The notes under the pieces are model-generated. The model did no database searches. It had not been told where the DNA came from and saw only the letters and a program-made list of their open reading frames with translations. The translations under genes were made by a program, and so were the position numbers. From Dicyema japonicum (taxonomy: Eukaryota; Dicyemida; Rhombozoa; Dicyemidae), in the NCBI GenBank assembly GCA_011109175.1, contig RDEW01000008.1, positions 1,215,189 to 1,256,621 of the forward strand: DNA of 41,433 nt, written 5' to 3'. Below are positions 21,890 through 33,182 of this stretch, piece after piece (position 1 is the stretch's first letter; each line of letters opens with the position of its first letter).

Positions 21890-24000
21890 AGTATTAACTC
21901 GCTAAATTAAGTGACCCCAGTTTTCAACATCTCTCGAATTCTTTTCGAATGGTACGCCAGTGAACCAAAAGCATTCCTGAAGTGTCTTCTTTTATTTCTG
22001 CGTAGGAGTTCTATCGGAATGCACTCTTTTAATGCCAATCTGAATTCCATCGCATGAACCGCCTTCTCTCTAAATGGGTCTTCCTAGCTCCTTGCAAATT
22101 CGTAGGAAACCCAGGTTATTTCTCACCGTCGCCTCCTCTGAAAAAAGACTGTGGATGGATGTAGAGTCTGATTGTATATGTCCTATGATCTTCTTTCTGA
22201 GAGAGTTCATACGCTCGACCCTCGTATGGGCAATAGCGGATCTCCAAGTAGAACAAGGATATTCAATCTTCGGCACAATAACTTTAAGATGTAATTTGCT
22301 GATACAAGCAGTAGGTGAGAAGGGGCTCTTCTTTATGATAGCTTTCAAGACGGTCCATTTTCGTAGATCCTTGGTTAACACTTCCTCTGTGTGACTGGAG
22401 AACGTCATGAGAGAATCGAATGTCACTCCAAGTATCTTCTGGATTCGCCTATAAGGAATGAGAATGTTTCCGAGAAATATTTCAAGTCCAACTTTAAATA
22501 TTATGAGACTAGTTAGCATGACTATTCTTCTTAAAATGTGGGTCTTCCTAAGTTGAGATTTAACTAATGGGAACATTTCTACTCCCGACGACAGGGCTGT
22601 TGTTGTTGTCCACTCATTAATATTCAAGTCAGTACTCACAGCTGCGTGAGGGAAACAACAACAAGTCACGGAATAGGTACCATCAGTCCGCCAACTGGCC
22701 TGGACTGTTCATCCCGGTATCCCTCTTTCCTTGCTAATCACCCTTCTACTAGTTTTGGAAGTTACACATCCTAATTTCTATATCTTCCCTGACTGGCCTG
22801 ACAAGTTTGTTCTCTTCCTCAGTCAGGCCTTCGTATAATTTCTTCCAAGGTATTTCAGGGACGAAACTCTCGGTATGTGAAGAGTGTAAGGCTCTTTTCA
22901 CTTTCCATGCTCTTTCCAGTAATTTTTGAATCACAGAAATTTTGTTTTTCAGAGTTGTCCTGTCCCACAAATCCACACAGCGTCTAAGCTTAGCCTTCAG
23001 ACTATTTCTCTCGCGATTAAGATTCCGTATCATGGGTGGGCAAGACTGCTTGTTCTAAACACTCTTGGAATAGACCTTCTTTTCATACAATTGCAGATAC
23101 ATCAGCATAATATTTGACAGTTCCCTGTTAAAACGTCCAACTCCTTAGGTGTAGAAAAAGAATTAGTCCTCATTCGTAAGGTCTTCGACAAATAACAACG
23201 ATTATGCCCCCAGTCTATCGACGAGATATCATAATGTATGAAAATATCTTCAACAAAATTCGGCTCCAGGTTTATAATCACTCCCTATATCCCAAAGTAT
23301 TCTAGGTCTGTCCACATGATCTAGAAGTTGTGGAGACACTAGGACCAATCCCAGCATATCACCACCAAAGTGTGCGAAATGGTTAGGTTTTTCAGACGTC
23401 AAGACTTCAACTCCAATCTCGCTAACTAAATCTGCTAAGAGTCGCTTATCCCCGTTGTTTTTGCAACATCCGTAACTCGTATTCTTAGCATTCTAGTCTC
23501 CTACCAAGATCGACATCGGGTTTCTTTCTAAGAACTCAACATTTTCGCAGAAGATCGGGCCAAGTCCTAAGAGTATAATCCTCCCACGCTTATCCATGTC
23601 CTCCACATTGTACATCGACGGACACGAATTCCGAATCGGCGGCCAATAAAATACACTCGTTTCGTGTTTGCAATTCTTTAAGGAAAAAGATCGAAATCCC
23701 TGTCCCAGCCACTGCTCTATCCTTCCACGGGATGTCCACCGAGTCATATCTTTGTATACAATAATATCTTCCGTGTTTAATTTTTGTCGTGAGGGAAACC
23801 TTCACGGGAAGCTATGTAAAAGGAGAAGTCTGACTGGTACTTTACTTGCTAATTTCTGCCAAGAATAATTTATTTATCTACAACAATGTCTTTATGAACT
23901 CAGCAAAAGACAACCCACGTGGTGAAGCACAGTATTAATTATGATGAACAAGTTATTAAATATTAACATAGTTCTGCGCTACGAAGAACCATATTAGCCG
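21890..24000 (-). pseudogene. antisense LINE, family C (AP endonuclease type)
   Basis: Read downwards from about 24000: endonuclease pieces (23805-23190) with ISIFFLKELQTRN, SILVGDLNAKNTSYG-like text, PNHFAHFGGDMLGLVLVS and DIGSD. A basic linker (23033-22749; RNLNRERNSLKAKLRR) follows, then the RT thumb and carboxy end (22669-22070) with LGNILIPYRRIQKILGVTFD. The RT palm is missing, so there is a large internal deletion. It ends at 21890-21930 with the LINE 3' signature in antisense. Frameshifts are frequent. Confidence 0.8.
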
Positions 24001-25730
24001 TAGCTCCTCTCAGACAAAACACATACTTCATTTAAAGTAACAATTATCACAAGTAATCGACGAGGGAGAATCAAGGAATGCTCTTTTTTGTGGATGTGAG
24101 TCCTTTTGTAGACGATCCGGGCAGATCCACCAGTCGAAGAAGTCACTCGTCAAGCCAAAGAATCGTAGATCTTGGAACCTTCAGCAGGAATGTACAGCAA
24201 CGAGATTCAAACGAGGGGCCATCAGGCCTCATGGTAAAGAGACATCGACAACTTTCCTATAAACTTGGCAACTAAAAAATCATGAGATCGGATTCAAAAA
24301 AAGTCATCATACATCAGCGTACGTCTTTTTAACTAATACAAAAATGATTCATCTTCAAAAAAACAAAATCACCGGTCGACCACTTCACGTTCCAAATGAG
24401 AGATCTTTTATGTAAAATGTGGAAATTGTCAGTCCAATGAGAGATCTTCCATCTAACTTATTCACCGATTTATAGAATGATAGTTGAATGCGATATTTTT
24501 AGCGATAAATTGGAAGAGCATCAATTAAACCGAAATATAAGTATTTGGAAGAGTTTTTGTTATTTCAAAACTTTTATATGCAACAGGAATTTCTCATACA
24601 CTTCACATAATCTGCTAACAGATTATTACTTGCACATCCACCAGTCGAAGGAAATAGCCCCTCGAGTCATTCATGCCACACCTCAGATTATATATCATGT
24701 TTAGATACCCCCATGTCTCTTGGAGATTATGGTCTGTTTGTCAGACTTATTCCCATGTTCTGCAGGTGGTTGTTCAGTACGATGATTAAGATTATCCATA
24801 GCCTCCCTAGATATGCTTTGAGTAATAGAGTACAATTCTGTGATTTTGCTTGGCAGAACTGAAATTTGCTTCCATCAGGATTTGGCGGGTCTGTCGTTTA
24901 AAAAAATAAGCTTAAAAAATTTCTTTACCTAAATTAGTTGGTTGAAGATGAATCACTGATTATCTACAATATAAAGAAAGTTTAAAGCAAAAGGAGCCGA
25001 CTTTTTACTTTTTGAAACTGAATTGTCATTTATTACGTTGACAGGTGATTTGGAAGAAATACTGATATAATCAGACTAGTGGCGATGATATTCGACCAAC
25101 AATCTTCGAGATACAGCAAGATTCCTCCTAACCACAAATTTTGGAAATTCTAAAAAAACTGACTGTTAAAAGGAGAAATAAAGGAAAATTAATTTGTTCA
25201 TAAACCAATTATCAAGTGTGTTGTTACCCCATTTCCTTTCTTCAAAACTTTTGAAATTTGATTCAACCTCTCCATTCCATTTAAATTAAACACTTCATGC
25301 TGTTTTTTTCGAAGGAAATTATAATTATAGACTAAAACACTATAATCAATCGTTGTTTCGGCTCTGCTTCTTCACTAAAAATCGCTGAAATAGATTATTG
25401 CCCTAATCCTATTATAATCGAATTACTCTGTAATTGACTTCATCATCCTCGAAAACTAGCAAAGTGGCAAACCTCCAAATACGCTGTTTACATTTTTTGG
25501 TAAGCGACCCATCAAAATACTCGAATATCTGGCGCAACTCATCTATGCTCAACGTGAAGCTTAAAACCATTTGCAGAAATAAAATAAATTTTTTTAATTT
25601 TAAATATTAATAAAGTTTTTTGTTGATTGAAAAAAATAAAATATCATTAAAATGCCAGTCAATTCATTTGAGTGGATTTTTGCTACTTTATGATTTAAAA
25701 ATATTAACGATTTTAACTAAAGGGAAAATT
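24000..25730. other. long stretch without an assigned gene
   Basis: Contains frames of 65-75 codons (24078-24275, 24477-24704) with no recognisable domain. The phrase CACCAGTCGAAG occurs near 24129 and 24640. A plus-strand segment near 25078 reads SGDDIRPTIFEIQQDSS before a stop; I could not link it to any family or to neighbouring exons. Confidence 0.3.
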
Positions 25731-25734
25731 TTTT

Positions 25735-26330
25735 TTAACAATTTAACAAATGTCAGTTGAGGAAGCCTGCTGCGTGGATTGCGAACGAGTTTTCTCGGAG
25801 ATGACCATTCCAATCTTTTGTCTCAGACATAACGCTTCTCGTTGATCCCTTTTCTTTCTGGCAAGCGTTCCTCCGAGTTCTCGCAAAAAATCAGCCGTCA
25901 TTGGACCAACGGTTCCCGATTATTCGGTCGCAACAGGAATAAATCGGTAGCGGTCCCCGAGGCAAGAATATTTCTTGATTTATAGGTTCTCCGCAGTCGA
26001 AGCAGCTGCTCCAGGTGTCTGAACCGAATTGAAAATATTCGTGCTTGAGAACGTGTCTACGCAAGTTGCGTCCCAGACCAAAGATCTTCCAGACGTGAAA
26101 AGGAAAAGGGTCATCCCGTCAGGTCTCTTTCCATCTCCTCGATCAAGACCCACTGGTTCAAGCTGTGCTGGGAAGCCTGTAGCCTTCAGAGCTCTGAAGA
26201 TCATATCGTTCAGAGCAGCATGACGTGGTCCCCTTCCGGCGCTTCTTCTGCAGGACAGCGGGTGCAATCCCTTCACATAGACTGTTTTCCCGCATCGGCA
26301 TCGGTGCTCCTGGCAAACGTCTAGTCCCAA
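25735..26330 (-). pseudogene. carboxy-terminal nuclease-like region of LINE family B
   Basis: Frame 26330-25980 (116 codons) reads CQEHRCRCGKTVYVKGLHPL, SCRRSAGRGPRHAALND, GDGKRPDGMTLFLF and SLVWDATCVDTFSS. This is the cysteine-histidine block plus a PD..D-type nuclease core common to one group of LINEs. After a shift the minus strand goes on to VATEYLGTVGPMTADFLREL and ends near 25745. Catalytic candidates are the aspartates of RPDG and VWDATC. It pairs as an inverted copy with 17085-17310. Confidence 0.8.
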
Positions 26331-26391
26331 GGAAAAATTAAATATTTAATTTTTAACTCTCGTGCACAGACAGTTCATCAAGCCTTGTTTC

Positions 26392-26640
26392 TTATATGCA
26401 TGCGCCTCGTGGGGACCGTCTATATCTTGGATAAATATGAAGAAAATCGAAGAAATGCAAAAGAATTGTTCTTGATAGAATTTCACCTAACACCAAGAAA
26501 GAAGTAGTAAACCAACTAATTAAGTGATCTCGGTACACCTCGAAAAGGATCATGAGGGTTTTCTTATGTTCCTCCAGAGTTCCCACGGCTTTCCTGTATC
26601 GGCGACGATCACCTTTCTTTAAGATTTGAAGAGGGGTGGA
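26392..26640 (-). pseudogene. LINE 3' end fragment, antisense
   Basis: Minus strand reads RKPWELWRNIRKP-like text, then the stretch overlapping the shared 3' signature (GATCACTTAATTAGTTGGTT reversed at about 26515). The same order of a basic helix, stop and signature closes the fragment at 29500. Confidence 0.6.
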
Positions 26641-26874
26641 TTTTTTCCCAAGTTACGTGTATTTGAGGCTTCTAGTCTTGAATAGAAGAAACGACTTGTT
26701 TCGTGACCAACACAGACCAATGAAACCCGAGCCGTTGTTTTAGAGAAATTTAATTGAATAAAAAAATAGGAGTTAAAATTAAGAAGCCATTTATTTTTGT
26801 AAATATTTTTTTAATTTCATTTTTTATTAAGAAATCAAAATAAATATATAAATAGTTAAATAATAAATTACACA

Positions 26875-27512
26875 ATGACAACAAACTCTATAATTGCATT
26901 CAAATATTCTGATTGTGCAATAATTGGTTCTGATTCTGTTAAAGATAATGATATTCCCGACTGTGAGATAATAATAATATTTAGACGGTGATAATATTTG
27001 CTACAGAATATTTCAAATTACATTATCTCTTGGGATTGGAATTGTCGGAGTAGAACATGAAATTTTAGATATATACAACAGATCCATATATTATGCAAAG
27101 TTTGTGTTGTGCAATAAATAGCCAACATACCATTAAACATGGAACTGATATATTATTACGCAATTTTATATCAAAAATTCAACCTTATATACGAAATCAA
27201 AAATATCACATGGTTTTATAAATTTAAATTTTAGGAACTAATAATTCTTGGACCGGAATCTGATTCTATTAATTTAATGAAATTAGACAGTGAGGCCAAT
27301 GTACATACAAAAAATTTAATTTGTATCGGATCCAATTCAAACTTGTTAGAGAGGGATTTAAATATAGCGTAAATATTTACTATTTATTTAGTCTTTTAAC
27401 TTATTTTCCGAAAAGTACAAAAAACGCTGTTCAGATAGCTTTTAATGTTTTATTCACTGCAGCACCTTTGAAGCAATCAGGTGTTTACACAAAAAGTAAA
27501 TCTTATATTTAA
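26875..27512 (+). CDS. 20S proteasome beta-type subunit-like protein, five exons
   Basis: Exons 26875-26962, 26985-27099, 27122-27212, 27235-27368 and 27392-27512. Introns are 22, 22, 22 and 23 nt, all GT..TAG. Joined, they give 182 residues with no stop. The start MTTNSIIAFKYSDCAIIGSD matches the first two strands of proteasome beta subunits, including the aspartate of the SDS motif (Asp17 in mature numbering). YHMELIILGPESD and LMKLDSEANVHTKNLICIGS match the later sheet (family form LLIAG, then YxxDxxG, then GSGS). The Thr1 position aligns with Asn or one of two preceding Thr, and Lys33 with Arg, so it is probably a non-catalytic beta subunit or a very diverged one. Beta subunits form the inner rings of the 20S core particle. 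It is somewhat shorter than usual (about 200). The symbol cannot be fixed. Confidence 0.75.
26963..26984 (+). other. 22 nt intron
   Basis: GTGAGATAA..TATTTAG; splits a TAC codon after its first base. Without removal the frame meets TAG in the intron. Confidence 0.8.
27100..27121 (+). other. 22 nt intron
   Basis: GTTTGTGTT..AAATAG; phase 2. It brings in an exon (27122-27212) that has stops in every other frame. Confidence 0.8.
27213..27234 (+). other. 22 nt intron
   Basis: GTTTTATAA..ATTTTAG; phase 0, between YHM and ELIILGP, the joined segment that best matches the proteasome fold. Confidence 0.85.
27369..27391 (+). other. 23 nt intron
   Basis: GTAAATATT..ATTTAG; phase 2, restores a GCT codon. 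Confidence 0.8.
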
Positions 27513-27529
27513 GTGTGAATTCTCAATCC

Positions 27530-28190
27530 GGTTACAAAAATAGGAGAGTTCATTACTCAATCGGAAACAAGATTTTAAGATAATATTTATTTTTTGTTGT
27601 AAAGTTGGGCTAATATTTATTTTATACTATCACTTTGCTCATATATAAATATTTTACATTCATGTCTTGTGCATCATTCGCAGTCTATCTTTAGCATAGA
27701 AATTATTTCAAACAATTTTGAAGACGCTACCACGTGAGAACAAACTTTTCTATACCTATTAATAATCATTCTAAAACGATGTCTTGCAGGGAAATGTAGT
27801 CGAACTTGATAATTATCTCTTCTGACAATTTTGTGGAGTGATAACTCTGTAATATAATTTAAACTTTTATTTAATATTGGCGTGCTTGCAGTATACGTTA
27901 TTTAGGAATTATGAGTTGGGTAATTTTTCCATGTCTATATTTCCCATGCGTGTAATTTTTATGTGACACAAAAATATTTTTACCCTTTATGTGAGAAATA
28001 TTTTCGATTTTTTAGTTGGAAATCTAACTCATGTCTTGCTTTAATCGGATAGATTTCATTTTTACAGTATTTTACAAAATCTTTTCGCCTTCTAACTTCC
28101 TTGGTTCTCATTATATTTCATCATAGATTTCTTCCTTGTGTTCCTCTATAAATTCATATACATCTCTTTATAATTGAGATTGTTTCTTTG
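27530..28190 (-). pseudogene. possible broken coding region, unrecognised
   Basis: Minus-strand pieces: RDVYEFIEEHKEEIYDEI near 28165-28112, then MRTKEVRRRKDFVKYCKNEI (28111-27983), then KNIFVSHKNYTHGKYRHGK, and a 70-codon run ending near 27680 with RDNYQVRLHFPARHRFRM. Each is in a different frame, offset by one or two bases in simple-sequence stretches. It could be one decayed gene or exons I cannot join. No family recognised. Confidence 0.3.
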
Positions 28191-28469
28191 TCGTACTCAT
28201 CAGGTGGGCCTAGTAACCACGAGGATCCAAAAGAAAATTGGAATTCTCAAGGCTTTCATTCACTTCCAATATCTTCCCGCCCATCGTTGAGCTTCTATAC
28301 AAACAATTTGTTCTACCTAGTATCGGTACGCCTGTGCTGCATGGATTACCCCTTTATCACTATCGGCACAGAGCAAGCTAGAAGTTTTACAAAATCGATG
28401 TCTCAGAATACTATTGAGATCGTCGAAAAAGACGACCACCTCGTTACTATGCGAAGAACACTAATTTAG
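28188..28469 (+). CDS. 93-codon frame, unrecognised
   Basis: Open frame ending in a strand-rich segment, TIEIVEKDDHLVTMRRTLI, that loosely recalls the middle of lipocalin/fatty-acid-binding proteins, but the lipid-binding signature is not there. It could be an exon of a larger gene or chance. It overlaps the weak minus-strand frames only at its start. Confidence 0.2.
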   Translation: MSYSSGGPSNHEDPKENWNSQGFHSLPISSRPSLSFYTNNLFYLVSVRLCCMDYPFITIGTEQARSFTKSMSQNTIEIVEKDDHLVTMRRTLI

Positions 28470-28519
28470 ATATTAAAATCAGTGTCGTAAATTAACTTAA
28501 TGCATTCCAAAAAATAATC

Positions 28520-28836
28520 TTATCTGTCTTCCAAGTATTCTTGAATGATGAGTACACAATGTTGTGATCTTCTGGATTGACAAATTTTAAAACATAGGGT
28601 TTCTAAATTCCCAACTAATAGTGGATTCAATTTTTCTCCAACATAGTTGCAGCACAAAGGAACAGAAATTATTCCTTTGCTTATTTCGTAGTTTTCTTCA
28701 AGAAAAGAACAGACGTTAAAAATATTTTCCTTCCATATTGGACAATTCTTTCATAAAATAGTTACACAAAATCATCAATTCCATCAATTGAACATAAATT
28801 TTTGTAACCTGCAAGACATTTGAACTTCAACTCATG
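28520..28836 (-). CDS. 3' exons of an unrecognised cysteine-rich gene
   Basis: Last exon 28747-28520 (76 codons with TAA) reads NCPIWKENIFNVCSFLEE and later VPLCCNYVGEKLNPLLVG and LCFKICQSRRSQHC. A 20 nt GT..AAG intron (28767-28748) joins it in phase 0 to an exon reading LKFKCLAGYKNLCSIDGIDD. Upstream a stop forces another acceptor (an AG lies at about 28831), so the 5' exons are missing or lie beyond an AT-rich intron. Nine or more cysteines suggest a disulfide or metal fold. No family recognised. Confidence 0.45.
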
Positions 28837-28949
28837 TTTTTAAAAATCAAAAATAAATCAAAATTTTTTTAAATAAAAAAATAAGATAAATTAATTAAAT
28901 TCATAATTAATAAAGAAAATAAAAACATACACTGGATTTGAACATTAAT

Positions 28950-29530
28950 GGAGACTCTACCATTACAGATTTATTCAACTATTAAGGGAGTGACTTTCGA
29001 CTATTTGATGACATTTTCTCAACATGTGAAGAACGTTATGACAAAGGTTCTCTGGAACTAAATATAATCAATCCGCTCTTAAAGTCCAGGCCGTCACGGG
29101 AATGCGTTGTCGTCTTGTTCAATTAACTTCTAAAACCGACGGTAGAGTATGCTTGTGCCTCATGTCTGTGGAGCTTCAATATCCAATTCATACAAGATCA
29201 ACATCCTAACAGGCAAACTTGCACGTCCAACAAATCTACCCCCTATCCTTCCCCAATGCATGACCAGACCGCAATCAAAAATAACGGCTCCGACTTCATC
29301 GTTCTGTGTGGTCAAGAAACAAGTCTTTTCTTCCATTCAAGGCTAGAGGCCTCAAATACACGAAATGTGGGGAAAAAACCCACCCCTCTTCAAACTCTAA
29401 TGAAAGATGATCGTCGTCTATTCAGGAAAGCCGTGGATACTCTGGAAAAACATAAGAAAAACATTTCGATCCTGTTGAGGCGTACTGGGATCACTTAATT
29501 AGTTAGTTTAATCCTTTTTTGGTGTTCCCT
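28950..29530 (+). pseudogene. LINE 3' end fragment, family C-like
   Basis: Reads VEYACASCLWSFNIQFIQDQ (family form of the thumb end, LKPxVEYAS..), then, in the frame 29256-29498, DDRRLFRKAVDTLEKHKKN and a stop at GIT. The stop is followed by GATCACTTAATTAGTTAGTT and TTTGGTGTTCCC, the 3' signature also seen near 5800, 12100, 21900 and 26515. Confidence 0.6.
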
Positions 29531-29905
29531 TTTCAGGGTTATTAAATAAAAAAATAAATAATTTTGTTGCATATCGAGGTTTTAGTTTTTTTCATTTCTA
29601 TGCCAATCCTACAAAGTGTTCAAAAATCTGAGGCTGTAAAAATCTTCTATATTTTTTGGTTTTGGTGTTTCATGTACTTTTATAATGGATTAAGGAAAAC
29701 GTATCCAAGGGGTTTTTTTTCATAATAAATAACAAGAATTGTATAGTGGATGTAGAACGACGGTACTGAATGACGTCACAAGAACTCCTATGTCGGTAAT
29801 CATGTTATCTCAACCTAATTATGTTCACTTTCAGCAATATTCGAAGATGTTACTTGTGTCTCTAAAGCCAAATGGTTGTCTTAGTTAGCTTAGGCGAATC
29901 CCTAG
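29530..29905. other. no gene seen
   Basis: AT-rich, no recognisable element. It lies between the LINE end and a small hAT-like element. Confidence 0.3.
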
Positions 29906-29908
29906 AGC

Positions 29909-30072
29909 AGTGATTCCCTACCTAAGGTCACTCGTTGAACCCTTTTGGGCTATTTTTTTGCGTAACTCTTCTAATTTAATTATTACAATTTTCACTTATA
30001 ACATTATTATTTATTGTGACCGGTTGACAACAACTCCAAGTTGAGAACGATCTGTAAAATCGATTTAACCGT
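29909..30072. mobile_element. small hAT-like non-autonomous element
   Basis: The left end CAGTGATTCCCTACCTAAGG resembles hAT inverted repeats. The right end reads AAGTTGAGAACGATCTG, whose reverse is CAGATCGTTCTCAACTT. No coding capacity and no clear 8 bp target duplication. The right half is repeated in inverse orientation at 33337-33412. Confidence 0.6.
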
Positions 30073-30500
30073 TAAAGCAGTTCAACTGTATGACCGAAAG
30101 TAAACATTTCCAACTATGATCGAATTCTAAAGATGCTTTATTAAATGTCTTTATTAAAAAGTAAACTAACTGATTGTCGTCGTATGTACGCACGTTCCGT
30201 AATTTGCTACATACTCTTTGTAAAACAAATATGAAATGTGATGTTCCTACATACGATTAATATTCCGATAAAATTAGATTCCTACACTTTGCTACATACT
30301 CCTGATAAATTATATTTATCAAATGTTGTTTTTATACTAATATTGACTAATAAAAAGTAATCATTTTAAAATATTAACAACAAATTAATTTTAATCGAAA
30401 AATCATTTATTTTGTATCTAAATTAGCCAAGTCTCTGCTATTTTCTTCAATAATAGTTATATCTTGCATTCACATATTATAGTCCCAGCGAGTGAGATTT
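30072..30500. other. no gene seen
   Basis: AT-rich. The phrase TTTGCTACATACTC occurs twice (30202 and 30288) with a related CTACATACGA between them, a small diverged repeat. Confidence 0.35.
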
Positions 30501-30507
30501 CTCTAAC

Positions 30508-30965
30508 TTAATAAATTTTAATGTCCATATGCTCATTCAGAGCACCTCTACGAGTTTTTATATTTGTGTCAGTGCGTACTCTTCTAACAACCCTGTCTCC
30601 AATTTTGAAAACCGTTAAATCGTTTTTCCACAACTTCTTTATTAATATCTTTTCCTCAGCTAGATTGGAAAAATCGATAGCCTTAAATTCAATTTATTGA
30701 ACCTTTCTCCTTTTAACTTCATTTTCCGTCCAAAAAAACTTTATTTCTGCACGATCCATAAACAAGATCTTTCAGAAGAAAAGCAGTCTATCTCTACCTG
30801 ATGTCCATTTTTAAGGTGTATATTTTCAATAAAAAGTTTCTTTTGCTCTACTACTTCTACAGCAAATGCATGCAATAGAATCCCGGATGTTTTAAAGTAT
30901 AAAATGTCTGACTTCTAATTCTTCTAAAATTCGACATATTCTGTATCTCTCCATCAGGTAAAACA
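30508..30965 (-). CDS. unrecognised gene fragment with a 21 nt intron
   Basis: Minus strand. The last exon (30681-30508, ending TAA) reads AIDFSNLAEEKILIKKLW, FKIGDRVVRRVRTDTNIK and TRRGALNEHMDIKIY. A 21 nt GT..AAG intron (30702-30682) joins it in phase 0 to EIKFFWTENEVKRRK. Further up, ILLHAFAVEVVEQKKLF and KNGHQVEIDCFSSERS are open, but the join near 30755-30790 needs a frameshift or a junction I could not settle. The amino end is not found. The GDRVVRR segment loosely resembles integrase or SH3-like tails, so a transposon origin is possible. Confidence 0.35.
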
Positions 30966-31127
30966 CCATCTTTGAGAAAACAATAATATCATTCTTTCTC
31001 TTAAGCGTCAAAAAAACTAACTTGTGCCAAAACAAAAACCAATATAACGTAGTGGTTTTTTTCTTTTATTTCATTAGAGGTAAACCATTCATAAAATTAA
31101 AATTTTCTATATAATTTAAATTTATCT

Positions 31128-33182
31128 GAATATATTGAATCGTACGATCTCTTAAGTGATAATCAATTGGGAACTCGGAGGATGTGTCAAGGAGCCAAAG
31201 AACAAGCTTTGGTGAACCAATATTTAAATCAAAGAAATGGAAGTAACTTATGTTCTACCTGGATCGATGTTAAAAAAGCATTTGATTCCGTTGACCACGA
31301 GTTTTTGGGCGAAGTGCTCCAGAATTCTGGCCTGCCTTTCTGGATTGTGAGTTTTATCACGAAACTTGTTGGGAAATGGAAGATACGACTGAATTTGGAA
31401 GGAAAAGTGTTGGGGGAGATTAGAATAAGAAGAGGAATTCTACAGGGGGACTCTCTTTCGCCACAGATCTTTGCTTTGTTAATGGACCCCCTTAGCCGAA
31501 TATTGAATGGAAAATTTCCTAAAGTAACTATGGGAAGCCCGGGAAATGGAGAGCCAACATATGCCACTAATCACCTTCTGTTTATGGACGATATAAAGTT
31601 GTTTTCTCACAAAAGTGATTCAATGGTTATGATGATGGAAGAAGTTGATTCGTTTTTTGATGCAGCCGGGTTGGAGAGGAACTTTGACAAATCTGCAACA
31701 AATGTCAAGTCCTTGTCTGGGAAAGCTCGTTTCCTTGATGGATTGGATGGATACCGATATTTGGGAGTTCTTGAAGATAAGAACAGCAATGTTCTTAAAG
31801 GAGAAATTATGAATAAAATCTATGGAGAAGTATCTAAGCGGATCAAAAATTTGACGAAGACGGATTTAAACTCAGTGAACCTGTTTAAAGCTATGAATGA
31901 GTATGCAATCTCCCTTTACAACTATTACATTGGATTGATTGATATCGAACCTGGAGAGTTTGAACAGATTGATAAAAATATTCGCAGAATTCTTATGGAC
32001 AGTCATATCCACTTGCAACCGGCAAACAAAGAAAGACTTTATCTACCAAGAAATAAATTTGGAAGAGGCCTCGAGTCAGTCAGTAACAAAGCAGAAAGAA
32101 TGCTCCTCCAATTTTATAGTGATTTGGAACATAAGGCAAATTACTGCCTAAGAAGAGCGGGAATTCTACGGGTCATTAATTCAAAGAAAATACACATGGC
32201 CACTATCGTAGAATTCATCTCAAGAAAGTACAACATTGAAAATGTGAAGGATTTGACAATGTTGAAATTGATGGAAATACAACATGAATATCTACTGGGA
32301 AAAATTGAAGAGAAACCGCTGCACTCTATTCTATTTGAGTGTCTGAAAGATACCGAAGTGAATATTGCTGAATCCTCAGGGTGGTTAGTTCATGGAAATC
32401 ATTCTCCTGTAACCGAAGGAAGGCTGTGTCTGCTTCAGGATCGTAACATGTTTTTTGATAATGGAGAAGCCAAGTGCAAACATTGTAACTCAGGAAAGAA
32501 GACCGTTGATCACCTTGCAACTAGATGTGGGAGAATGCTGAATAGCTCGTATCTCAGGCGGCATAACGAGGTGGTCAGATGTATTCACTTACACCTCTGC
32601 CGTCAATATGGAATAAGAAAAACTAAGAAACTGAAGACCCACTCAGTCCAATCTGTTGTCTCAAATGAATTTGTGGAGATTCGTGTAGACACAACGATTA
32701 GTACAGATACGGCTGTACAGAATAACAAACCCGATATTTTCGTTCATGATAAGGTGCGTAATACGATTACTCTCGTTGAAATTGGGATCACGTCCCAAAA
32801 CTGCCTCAAGCAAGTCGAGGTGGAAAAGTTCCATAAGTATGACTTACTGGCGAACGAACTCGGATGTATTCATCGCGCAAAGGTAAAAATAATCCCTGTA
32901 GTCATTACCTGGGATGGGATTGTTTCGAGATTCTTCAAGGGCCATCTGGATGCCCTCAAACTGGAGGAAAGGGTGAAAGCGTACATCCAAACGTTAGTAT
33001 TGAGAAAGACGTTGGAGAGCATGCAAGCTGAAGATAGACATGGAGTATCGATACCTGATGAGGAGGAAGCTGATAAGGAATGTCGACCTAGGGGAGTCTC
33101 GGAATGTGGGTTGTGCGACAACGAAAACACACCTATACTGACAATTGACGTTGGCCCCAAGAAGAGGAGATTAGCTAATTAA
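31128..33182 (+). mobile_element. 5'-truncated LINE, family A, with a long open frame
   Basis: 671 codons open counted from 31167 (the frame is open from 31128, after a TGA); no real start codon is expected because the insertion begins inside the reverse transcriptase. Visible parts (numbering from 31167): motif A DVKKAFD (34-40), motif B QGDSLSPQIF (about 93-102), motif C FMDD (139-142), motif E YRYLGV, thumb, zinc knuckle C437-x2-C440-x8-H449-x4-C454. A restriction-like endonuclease follows with KPDIF (D523) and LVEIG (E538), and EKFHKYD after it. The order RT, CCHC, endonuclease is that of the R2/R4/NeSL-type LINEs. All catalytic residues that should be present are present. It was copied recently but cannot move alone. 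Confidence 0.9.

Noticed and set aside
28188-28469. Fatty-acid-binding protein exon
   Set aside because: Only a short strand-like segment resembles the family; the lipid-binding signature is missing, so I left it unnamed.
31229-33160. Minus-strand frames of 60-112 codons over the intact LINE
   Set aside because: They are shadows of a 671-codon plus-strand frame with clear RT and endonuclease motifs.
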